Shown here: piece after piece, positions 32,243 through 41,685 of the stretch
Layout: each line of letters begins with the position of its first letter
Numbering within the stretch: position 1 is the stretch's first letter
Assembly (NCBI GenBank): GCA_022393335.1
Contig: JAJEKB010021117.1
Coordinates: 1,255,097 to 1,319,096 of the forward strand
Source: Macrotrachela quadricornifera
Taxonomy: Eukaryota; Rotifera; Eurotatoria; Philodinida; Philodinidae
DNA length: 64,000 nucleotides
Direction of reading: 5' to 3'
Notes under the pieces: model-generated
Database searches by the model: none
What the model was told of the DNA's origin: nothing
The model's input: the letters and a program-made list of their open reading frames with translations, nothing else
Position numbers and translations under genes: made by a program

Positions 32243-35197
32243 TTATTTCCAATATGCAACAAATTTGTATTCACCCGATGTTACTCTCAATGACATTACA
32301 CCGTTTAATATATTTTCTTTCAAATCACTCACACCATCTATATCTTTTAATAATTTTAATTCATCATTTATATCTCCTCTCATCCAAATAACTTCATCAT
32401 CACATATCAATTTTATACATTGTCCTTTCTCAATTAATGAATCAAATGAAAGAATAGCATTCATATTTGTTGGTATAACAATTGATAATGTCATAATATC
32501 TATTGATATTCTTGACCATTCAACATGAATTGATCCTTTAATAGTCATTACTTCAGCTTTAATATGAGTTAAAATATTAGCATTATAAGACATTCGAGGA
32601 TAAATTGTAATTGTTTGAAGAGCATTCAATTCAATACCTGCTAAATATCGATAAAACCATGCACCAATACTATTAAACATATGATGATTTAAAGATGCTG
32701 TTGCTCCTTCTGGTAATGTATTCCAAAGTTCCCATGTAGTTGTAGCATTCTGTATATCATTATGAAACATATAACCATATGATGGATAAGATGTAGCTAA
32801 AGCAAGTTGTAAAGCTAAATCATGATGTCCTTCTTTTGATAATAGAGGATATAATGGAGCTACACTAACAATACCTCCAGTAAAATGACCAGTTGTAACA
32901 ATATTATTAACTAATAAATTTAGTACAGATGTACGAAGTGATGTTGGAACGACATCAGGTAAAGCCAGTGCAAGTACATTCATTGCTTGACTATTGTCAA
33001 TATAACCATCAACAGCTGAATTATAGAAGACACGATGAAATTCATCAGCTAATCGTTTATATAATTGTGTATATTTTTGTACATTATCAGTATGATTAAG
33101 AATTTCACTCATATTTATAAATGTATGTACATCACGAAGATAAGCATAGGATGATACTAAAGAAGTGTTAGATGTTCCTTGTACTGTTGCCCAATCACCC
33201 CAATAATAATACATTTTAGCTAATCCTGTTTTTTGATATTGATTAGTTAAACAATCAATCCATGCTTGAATACTTTTATAATATTTTTCAATGATAGTTA
33301 TATCACCAGTATGTTCATATAAATACCATGTTATTGTTACATATGCTGTACCCCAATTTGGATCAGCAGGACTAAAACCAACTGTAAATGGTACTGTATC
33401 ACTAATTGCACCATCAGGTGATTGATTATCTGATATCATTGTTAAAAAATTAAGATAAAAATTAATATAATCAAAATTAAATAATGTTTCATCAATACTA
33501 AGTCCAGCATCACCCATCCATCCACGTCTTTCATTTCTTTGTGGACAATCAGTTGGTAATGACATTGAATTACTTAATTGTGACCATAATATATTATGTT
33601 GAATTTGATTTAATATATCACTACTACTTGTAAAATTACCAATAAATCTTGTTTCACTATGAGCATTATAACATTCAATATTATCTTTATTAATATTATC
33701 ATATCCATTAACTAATAAATATCGAAAACCATGATAAGTAAATAATGGTTCAAATGTTTCATTGCCTGTTCCATTTAATATTACTGTATCCATTACAGCT
33801 ATGTTAGCTAAATTTTCATAATATATTCCACCAAAATTAATTCCATTTTGACCACGGGAATATCGAAGTTCTGCATACCGAAGTTGTATAATTGTAGATT
33901 TTCGAGCATTAAGTGAGGATAATTTACACCAACCGGCAAAATTTTGACCAAGATCAAATACTTGTCCATTAACTGAATCTTGTGAAATAGGTTTGAGCAC
34001 ACCACCATCTGTTAAGCTAGCACCATTTACTCCAGCAACATTTCCCAATCGACCTGATGTTGCAATATGTAATGCATCAGGACCAATACGAATAGGATCC
34101 ATTAATTGCAAGGATAACTGACCTCCGGCTGCAAAATCGACAGGTGATGGTAAAATAGAAGCATTAATCCATAAGGAATAAGGATCCGTAAAGTTGGCAC
34201 ATGACCAACAAGAACGTACTGCTCGAAGATCCATAGTTGTACCCATATAAACAGAATCATAACGATGTTCACCTTCTCGACCTAACCAAGATGAATCAGT
34301 AACAATAGATTGATTTGTACCGTCTGTATAAAGAATATTTAACTGCATTAATACGCGTGGTACACCATATTGTTCGGAAAGATCAGGACGTGCACCTGGA
34401 CCAATGACCCATTGTTGACGATTGTACCAACCTTGACCTAACATAATACCAATACCTTTAGGTCCAGTAGTATTAAATACACCAGTTAAATCATATGAAG
34501 TATAAAGTGTTCTTTGTTGATATGTTGTCCATCCAACATCTAATCGTCGACTTTTATCAATCAATTCACCTTCAATATACAATTGATAATAACCTATACC
34601 ACTGATATAAGCAGTAGCAGATTGAATTGTAGTAGATTTTATAACAGCAATAGTTCGTAACTGATTCATATTGATATAATTACTACCAATCCATTCACCT
34701 AACCAATCAGCTTTTGAAAAGAGTGCAGTACGAAAATAACCAGTATACCAATGACTCTCATGTTGTTTAGTATAGTATTTGATAGTAAATATGTAACGTG
34801 TATCAGATGTTAATGGTATACCCGCATAAAGAATATGTGTAGAAGAAGATGAACGTACATAACCACTATTCCAAACGACTTGATTAGTAACAAGGGTAGT
34901 AACAAGAATATGATATGCAACTTGTTCAATATCTCTAATCAAGTGCCCATTAATATCCTGTTGATGAGTTAATTGCCATGAAAAATGTGGTGTTTGTATA
35001 TCAATCACAATATCCGAATGTATATCTACATCAATATGTTGTATACGTACATGATGAGGTATAATAAGTGGTGGTGAAGAGGATAATGTATTAAATGTAT
35101 TAGAATTTGAAAGATCATTACTGTTACTCAAAACAAAAAGCAACAGCAAAGTAAACAGTAACAGTATGAAAGAAAAATGAAGCGAACACGACAACAT
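32243..35197 (-). CDS. Secreted alpha-L-rhamnosidase, GH78
   Basis: Intronless, 984 aa. The N-terminus has a long hydrophobic signal peptide (residues 5-24, ILLLFTLLLLFVL) and a Ser/Asn-rich linker. Beta-sandwich regions follow (HVRIQHIDVDI, HFSWQLTH, WIGSNYI), typical of bacterial-type RhaB-like enzymes. The catalytic (alpha/alpha)6 barrel carries the GH78 acidic motif DCPQRNERRGWMGD (D550, E556, D563) and, near the end, TTTWELWNTLPEG with E823 in the position of the catalytic base. A C-terminal beta domain completes the usual length of about 900-1000 aa. It removes terminal rhamnose from plant or bacterial glycans and is probably secreted for digestion. GH78 is typical of bacteria and fungi; the missing introns beside heavily spliced neighbours suggest horizontal acquisition, with codon use already host-like. 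Confidence 0.93.
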   Translation of the reverse strand: MLSCSLHFSFILLLFTLLLLFVLSNSNDLSNSNTFNTLSSSPPLIIPHHVRIQHIDVDIHSDIVIDIQTPHFSWQLTHQQDINGHLIRDIEQVAYHILVTTLVTNQVVWNSGYVRSSSSTHILYAGIPLTSDTRYIFTIKYYTKQHESHWYTGYFRTALFSKADWLGEWIGSNYINMNQLRTIAVIKSTTIQSATAYISGIGYYQLYIEGELIDKSRRLDVGWTTYQQRTLYTSYDLTGVFNTTGPKGIGIMLGQGWYNRQQWVIGPGARPDLSEQYGVPRVLMQLNILYTDGTNQSIVTDSSWLGREGEHRYDSVYMGTTMDLRAVRSCWSCANFTDPYSLWINASILPSPVDFAAGGQLSLQLMDPIRIGPDALHIATSGRLGNVAGVNGASLTDGGVLKPISQDSVNGQVFDLGQNFAGWCKLSSLNARKSTIIQLRYAELRYSRGQNGINFGGIYYENLANIAVMDTVILNGTGNETFEPLFTYHGFRYLLVNGYDNINKDNIECYNAHSETRFIGNFTSSSDILNQIQHNILWSQLSNSMSLPTDCPQRNERRGWMGDAGLSIDETLFNFDYINFYLNFLTMISDNQSPDGAISDTVPFTVGFSPADPNWGTAYVTITWYLYEHTGDITIIEKYYKSIQAWIDCLTNQYQKTGLAKMYYYWGDWATVQGTSNTSLVSSYAYLRDVHTFINMSEILNHTDNVQKYTQLYKRLADEFHRVFYNSAVDGYIDNSQAMNVLALALPDVVPTSLRTSVLNLLVNNIVTTGHFTGGIVSVAPLYPLLSKEGHHDLALQLALATSYPSYGYMFHNDIQNATTTWELWNTLPEGATASLNHHMFNSIGAWFYRYLAGIELNALQTITIYPRMSYNANILTHIKAEVMTIKGSIHVEWSRISIDIMTLSIVIPTNMNAILSFDSLIEKGQCIKLICDDEVIWMRGDINDELKLLKDIDGVSDLKENILNGVMSLRVTSGEYKFVAYWK

Positions 35198-36495
35198 TTT
35201 TTATTAAATAAATCAGTAAGTGAAATGTGGAGTAGCAATGGGTAGGGTAGTCAAGAGAGTATGTAAGGCAAGATGAGGAGACAATGCAACTGGTGGCTGC
35301 TTATTATTTACCTTTTTTTCTTAGCCGCACACAACACAGACGTCGTGTTACTGCGATAAAAAAAAGAAAGAAATAAAAACAGTTCATTGACGATGTTAAC
35401 ATCAGCCACAGCGAGGCACCTGTATTACTCACAGTTAACAAACAAAGATGGATCTGTGACGCCATCTATATTTTAAAAAACATCAATCATATAATCAGCA
35501 AATCATACTTTCACACATGTGTATTCTTTACTTATTGTTTTTGATAATTGATATGCTTTTTCAATTTTTTTCACTATTATACTCATAAAAATTGTTCGAA
35601 CAAAACGTGTTTATTGTAAACTTTGTGATGAAGTTTTTGGCTGATATTTGTACATCTTCAATTTTCTGCGAATAGAATCAAAATACAACACGATAGTATC
35701 ATGTAAATAGATATGCTATATTTTAGAATCATTCAGGAAAAGATAATGTAGACAAGACAAAATTTTTATCTTAATGAAGTTTAATATATTAGAAATTGAG
35801 AAAAACATAAAACGTAAAAGACTTTTAGATGCGGTTCTCGAATTCAGTTTTTTACAGTCGTTCTTTAGCTCTATATGATAAAAATTGTCGATTTGATAAC
35901 AAGAGCTAACCATAAATATAACATGAGTTTCAATGTAAAAACTTAGTTTATTCAAAAAGAACGATATAGAGAGTGCTTTATCTTCAATGGTAATCAAGTT
36001 CTTATATTCCAAAGTAGAAAGAATTACTCATCTTTGTTAGTACTTGAAGATGATTGAGATGAAGATGACGAACGAAGAGATAAGTTAATACAAGTAGTGT
36101 ATGAGTTCAAAAGCATAAATTTAGTTAATATAGAAGCTCAATGATCATTAGAATATCCTAAAAGTTTCAACCAAAAAGAATATTTTTCTTTCTGAGGATA
36201 TTGGATTTTTAAAAATACTCATCTGCTACGAACAGGTCATAAAAATTGAATTCACTTGAAAATTTATTATCTAAAAAAAGGGATCCTTAATTTATTTAAA
36301 TCTCTTTAGGTTTTTTACTATCTCAATATACTCGTTCGAATGAAATATAAATGAAACAAAAAGAAAGATGATACGTCGGATGGATTTCTTGTAAACACTA
36401 CAGATTATTGATGACTTAAGTTATATTTATTTATTCGTTTATCAAATTTTTTCCACAATTATTCTCTCATAATACAAATCTTGAATATTTATTCA
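35198..36495. other. Intergenic; rhamnosidase upstream region
   Basis: Sequence just upstream of the rhamnosidase ATG (35198-35460) is less AT-rich than its surroundings. No element or gene recognised. The 98-codon frame at 35716-36012 has no domain and was left out. Confidence 0.5.
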
Positions 36496-36939
36496 TCACC
36501 ATTTAGTTGTATTCGATGCCCATATTGGTTGATGTTGTCCATCATAAAGAACAAGATTTCGATCAATTTGCATAATAAGATGATATGGTTTGATACCTTT
36601 GCCTGCTGTACGAGTACTCCATATCTGTTTATTATTGACATCACGAATAACCAAATTACCATTCTCTAGCATTATTAAACGATATGGTCGTTCACCTTTA
36701 TCAGCAGAATTAGAGCTCCATTGTGCGTTTACTGGACTAAAATCTCGTGATGTATAAACAACTAAATTACCATCTCGTTGCATAATAGCAAAATATGCAT
36801 CATTTGTCGAACGTAAATATACTTCTTGATACAAAGTAACACCATTTTGAAGTGTATCTGAAGAATAGATTCTTGAAAACATTTTACTAGAACAACCAGT
36901 GATGATGAATAACAGAAAATAAATAAAGAATGTGTTCAT
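36496..36939 (-). CDS. Secreted bulb-type (GNA-like) mannose-binding lectin
   Basis: Intronless, 147 aa. A signal peptide (about 1-15, FFIYFLLFIITG, with a Cys following) precedes a single B-lectin beta-prism II domain. The mannose-binding motif QxDxNxVxY is intact twice (Q54-Y62 QRDGNLVVY, Q124-Y132 QIDRNLVLY) and degenerate once (LENGNLVIR, about 91-99). The repeated W-S-S/T and W-A-S endings of each subdomain are present. B-lectins bind terminal mannose; they are common in plants, bacteria and fungi and patchy in animals. Intronless state and neighbours suggest a horizontally acquired gene, perhaps for microbe recognition. Confidence 0.9.
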   Translation of the reverse strand: MNTFFIYFLLFIITGCSSKMFSRIYSSDTLQNGVTLYQEVYLRSTNDAYFAIMQRDGNLVVYTSRDFSPVNAQWSSNSADKGERPYRLIMLENGNLVIRDVNNKQIWSTRTAGKGIKPYHLIMQIDRNLVLYDGQHQPIWASNTTKW

Positions 36940-38532
36940 ATCGATTCTTCAATAAAGTTATATATATATATATATATTTCTTCTTTTTGATGATCTAAAA
37001 CGAAAAATATAGATCTAGTTGAAAAGAGAAAATATACTCTAGATTTAATGCTTCAATAATTATCATTTCAAATAAACTCTCTTTTTGCAGAATTTTTAGT
37101 GTATCAGCTATTTTTATCAGTAATCTTTCTGTACAATGGTCACGTTCGAACCTATCGTGTTCATCTAATTCAAAAAATGCTTTGGTGACAAAAAAAATAA
37201 ATCACCGATTCATAGTTAAACATGCAACGATTATCACCAATGCTCATATTTTGTTACTTATTCGTCTTTAATATCGTTGATTATTAGCCTACATTTGAAT
37301 GCAAACAATCCATACCGGGAACCACTCATTTATAGCAACAATCAGTGTTCCCATGCCGTTCAATCTTTGGCACGATATATGATACGTGAAGTGCACAATT
37401 ATTAAGGTCTTACAAAATAAATTACTCAGATTTGATTTATCACAATTGTAACACGATATTGACAATTATGACGATAGAAGAAAATTTTATTTTTCAAGGT
37501 TACTTCTCGTCTCACTTGTCAGTATTTCATAAAATACTATTTTGATGACTGTAATAAACATTATTAGAAAGCAACAATAACGAGAAAGAATTTCTCAGTC
37601 TAAAGCTAATTTATTGGTCTTGCCAGTACAAAATGAAGGAATGTTCTGTATTCTCATTCGATTGGATATTGTCACTTTGTGAAGTAAGCATGTACAAAGT
37701 CGGTAAAAACGTTTTTCTAAGGAGGTAACACTATTGTTTTAAGAGTTATTAAATTCTTTTTACGCCATTTTTTTAAGATAGAAATTGTAATAAACTATTT
37801 TGAAAATCCTAAAACTGTTAAAAAGTTCGTTTTTTTATTAATTTTACTGCAAAAGCCGCTTCGAAATGTATTTATTACATGCCGCTTTTCACGCTGGCAC
37901 TGATGACTATATCTAGAAGCGTCTTTGTTGGTAGAAATAATAAAATATGCTAAATCTATTGAAAAATCGAATGTTTTTTCGATATAAAGAAAACAAATTT
38001 CTTAACATTTTTTATGTTTAAAGAATGGTATAAAAAATTTTAATATAAATAATTTCGTAGAGCTTGATCGGCTTTATCGATCCATGCAAATATGTGAAAA
38101 TTTTTTAAGTTCGACATTAAAAGATTTTAATAACTCTTACGATTAAATATCAATAAATCTCATTTTCGACACACTTCAATCTAGTATAAAATTAGTTATG
38201 TCTGTCGTTTCAAATAATAGTATTACTCCTCAGGAGAAATATTTTTACCCACTCTGTACATAATACATCCGTATTCATGTAGTTTTCTGTTTGTCGTACA
38301 TATACGATACCTTGCGATTGATGTGAAAGCAAATATATAACCGTGTGTTACTGTACATCATGTTAATATTCATCTACTTGAAAACTTATTGATACATCGT
38401 AAAAATAATTAATTAACTGAACATTAGTTTAACTCTAATAAGAAATCTTTTGTAAGATGAGAAAAAAAAACATGAAATAGAATCTTCATGTTGAATATTC
38501 TACTGATAATTCATGATATTTATCATACTTCC
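36940..38532. other. No gene recognised; TA microsatellite at its start
   Basis: A short (TA)n run sits at 36959-36975, just upstream of the lectin gene. The remaining 1.5 kb has no supported open frame, inverted repeat or RNA gene. Confidence 0.5.
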
Positions 38533-39160
38533 TAACGAGTGCGTCAGGTATAATGGTTGCATTTTGCATTTCAAATTTGATTTACTTAATATATTGTATT
38601 AATAAAGCAAAATATACCAACAGATGCAGCGTGATAAACTCTACAATTTACACAAGACCGCTTTTTCTCCTACCTACAGTTTTTGATTTCAACATGGTCA
38701 ACATTTTCAAGGGTTAAATTTTAACTATGCGAAAATGATGATTTTTGGTACATCATGAAATTTTTTTTTATTCTAGTCCCTTTGACTTTTATCGATTGTG
38801 AAAACAAAAAATACAACTGTAAGAAAAACTCTCTCATGCAAATTGAAGAGCTTTTCACGCTGCATCTTTTGACGTAATCTGGTTTTTCAGTAAAACATAT
38901 TAGGTGATGAAAAGATGAAATAGTAAACAAACGAACTTGTCAGTACAAAAAAGTAACATTTTCGCACGGTTAAAATTTAACCCTTGAAAATGTTGACCAT
39001 TTTGAAATCAAAAAGTGCAGGTAGGGAAGAAGCGGTCCTGCGTAAATTGTAGAGCTTATCAAGCTGCGTCTGCTGATATATTTTGTTTTATTAACACAAT
39101 ATACTAAGTAAATCAAAGTTGAAATGCAAAATGCAGCCATTATACCTGGCGCATCCGTTA
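38533..39160. mobile_element. Foldback MITE with TA-flanked termini
   Basis: 628 bp. The left end TAACGAGTGCGTCAGGTATA pairs with the right end TATACCTGGCGCATCCGTTA (one-base indel). Inner pairs include AACATGGTCAACATTTTCAA/TTGAAAATGTTGACCATTTT and the GGGTTAAATTTTAAC block. Arms are about 210 bp around a noncoding centre that contains a short secondary inverted repeat. TA at both ends fits a Tc1/mariner-type target duplication. The frame at 38721-38930 is element sequence, not a gene. Confidence 0.85.
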
Positions 39161-39177
39161 TCTGATTTTTTTTTTAT

Positions 39178-39658
39178 TAGTATTTACGAAATTTCAATCG
39201 GAAAAAGTTGGGATGTAGTTAAAAATAATAACATAGTTGAGATCAGTATCAAACGCTGCATCGATTTATATATATGTTTCAGAGTTTTATTTATCAACTC
39301 TTCTTTTTGCGAAAACTTTATCTGAGGTTCCCCGCAGGGTTCCAGCCAAAATATGCATTTAATTACAAAATTATTTAAATAGTGAAAAACAAGTTCTGAG
39401 GTTATAAAATGTTAATAGAGCATATAAGGACACGTGACTGAAATAATCGAAACAATAAAAATGATTTTGTAGTTAATTGCATATTTTGACTGGGCCCTGA
39501 GGGGGACATTCCAGGTAAATTTTTCGAGAAGAAAAAGTTGATAAAAAAAATAGCTGTTAAACACATATCAATTGATGCAGCTTTTGATGCTGATTTCAAC
39601 TATGTTATTATTTTTGACTACAACCCAACTTTTTCCGGTTGAAATTTGTTAAATACTA
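39178..39658. mobile_element. Second foldback MITE, abutting the previous one
   Basis: 481 bp. The left end TAGTATTTACGAAATTTCAA pairs with the right end TTGAAATTTGTTAAATACTA; the AAAAAGTTGGG-TGTAGT block and GGGACATTCC/GGTTCCCCGC block also pair. Only 17 bp separate it from the element at 38533-39160, and the two arm sequences are unrelated, so these are two families inserted side by side. Frames at 39119-39325 and 39402-39599 are its arms read as protein. Confidence 0.85.
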
Positions 39659-40602
39659 GTCAAAAAAATCTATACAGTCGATAAGATTCCGCCGAAAAAT
39701 GAAATATCAAATCAATGAGTTATCAAAGTGAAACATAGAGAATTCAATGCAATTTTTGACGCTCTTTCGGAATCTAGAGTCAAAAAAATATCGAGACTCA
39801 GCGCATTTGAGAAGATATGAAGAAAACATCTTTACACACTGTTTGATAGAGCAAAACATTCTCTATCTTTTGAGATATCACAATAAAAATTATAAGTGTT
39901 GGAGGAGAAATTGATGAAATAGCACCAAAATGAAAATTTCGATACTTTGACTCAATATCACGGAGATGCATCGCAGTGTTATCTTTATAACTCGTGAGGA
40001 ATTAATGGGAATGACTGAAATTTGGGACTTGTAGGTTTTCAAGCATGATCTTTCGCGTTATGAAATTGAGTTGTGTTTTTAAAATTTGCCATATGTCCGT
40101 GCCGACGGTCTTTTTATGGACGTTCTTCTAAGAAGATTTCGAAAATCAGTTAAACTTTCTTAAACTTAGCAACATGTCCTTTTTAATGTACTCAAATACA
40201 TTTCAATATGTCATCTATTACTGATACATTCCTTCTTTCCTCTTCATCTTTTATATGATTTTTCTTTCTCAGTTACTGTCTAATATATATATGTATAGAT
40301 TTTCTCTCGTTGAAGGAAGATAACGTATGTGCGAGTTAGTGTTTTATTTGTACATAAATGGTAATGATACATGTCAGCATATTTTGACTTAAGAATGCTT
40401 CAAGAAAAGGAGATTAAAATGAGTAAATTAACATAAAATGAAATAATAAGTACATGATCAATGAAAAAAACCAACTGGAAGTTTAAAAAACATTCAAATG
40501 ACAATTAAATAAAATAATCTTTTGTATACATTCAAAAGTTTAAACTGAGAAAACAAAAATTCGTAATAAAATTATATATACATCAAAAAATGCATGAAAA
40601 GC
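39659..40602. other. No gene recognised
   Basis: AT-rich spacer downstream of the metallopeptidase gene. No open frame or clear repeat. Confidence 0.5.
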
Positions 40603-41685
40603 CTATTTCAACGCTGGATTATTCTCCGCAAAATATTGATGACTGTCGGCGTTACCGAGTGCTTTGGTAGGACTACTTCTGGCCAAAGATTTGCATGAAC
40701 TTTGTCCATAGGCATAATCGTCAGTATCAGCCACGTTTGAAAAATGTGATGTTTCATGAATTAATGTACCGCCCATGGAATCTGTACCTCTCACCGATGA
40801 TTTCCAGAATACGGGGCACAAATATATCACATAAGGTTGATTTGGATAAACGTAAGCATATATGTTTGCTTGATTGCATGTACAGTCAAATTTCATGGAC
40901 TGAGTATTAAAGACCGAATTAATACTAGTAAAATGTGATTTCAACGTGTTCTTATTATTGACTGAATACGTGCCAAACCAAGTTGTATATCGTGCCGTAC
41001 CTGCTGAGTTAAGTGTTGATAGATATTGCAATGTACTACTAGAATAACTTGTTGCCGATTTGATTGCAGAACCTATCTGGGTTTTATGAATTGAATTACA
41101 ACCGTTGTATGTATATGTGGCCGCCTTCACTTGTGCATTGACTTGAACACTTTTTTCAATAAGTGCATTACGACGACCTACGACAAATAATGCAGCTGCA
41201 TTAGACTGCAAAATGGTCTCATCGGTTGCATTAGACGATGTATTGTCGATTCCTTGTTTACGAGACGATTTGAAGAGCGTGGGACCAGCATAGACTTTAA
41301 ATTGAACGACATAACTGCCAGTCTCAGTCATGTTATATACCGAAGATAACAGGACGCGAGTGCTCACATTTTTACCGGACTGTACAGAAATCATATTTTT
41401 AGCTGTGGGTGCCTGTCGTTTGACCAAAGGACCAACATATTCGACGCTTTGACCATCTCGAGTAATTTCGAATAATTGATCCATTAGTTCGTCCTTAGGT
41501 AAGTACCAATCATAAATGGAAACAGTATCAGGTCCTGCATTCTTATAATTCAGAATGACTTCTACATTCTGTTTTTCACTATAACCTAAGCGGGTTGGAA
41601 CTACGGTGACATACAAATTCTCAGCATAGCCATGAGCCACAATAATAATAAATGTAATGTAAGCAATGATCCATCCTTGATGCAT
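40603..41685 (-). CDS. Secreted M35 (aspzincin) peptidyl-Lys metalloendopeptidase
   Basis: Intronless, 360 aa. Signal peptide MHQGWIIAYITFIIIVAHGYA, then an Ig-like beta domain (about 22-155, a pro/accessory region with a KRQ basic site), then the M35 catalytic domain (about 190-360). The zinc motif HETSH (H310, E311, H314) is followed by TDDYAYGQ with D323 as the third ligand, and by NADSHQYFAENNPAL at the extreme C-terminus, as in fungal GfMEP and bacterial lysine-specific enzymes. Cys pairs are present. It should cleave proteins at Lys outside the cell. M35 is mainly fungal and bacterial. Lack of introns and a visibly higher G+C content than neighbouring genes suggest a recent horizontal origin. 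Confidence 0.92.
   Translation of the reverse strand: MHQGWIIAYITFIIIVAHGYAENLYVTVVPTRLGYSEKQNVEVILNYKNAGPDTVSIYDWYLPKDELMDQLFEITRDGQSVEYVGPLVKRQAPTAKNMISVQSGKNVSTRVLLSSVYNMTETGSYVVQFKVYAGPTLFKSSRKQGIDNTSSNATDETILQSNAAALFVVGRRNALIEKSVQVNAQVKAATYTYNGCNSIHKTQIGSAIKSATSYSSSTLQYLSTLNSAGTARYTTWFGTYSVNNKNTLKSHFTSINSVFNTQSMKFDCTCNQANIYAYVYPNQPYVIYLCPVFWKSSVRGTDSMGGTLIHETSHFSNVADTDDYAYGQSSCKSLARSSPTKALGNADSHQYFAENNPALK

Noticed and set aside
37135..37165. Second tRNA-like GGTTCGAAC (minus strand)
   Set aside because: Flanking bases do not pair as a T-stem and no cloverleaf is visible.
38721..39599. Short frames on both strands
   Set aside because: All lie inside the two foldback elements.
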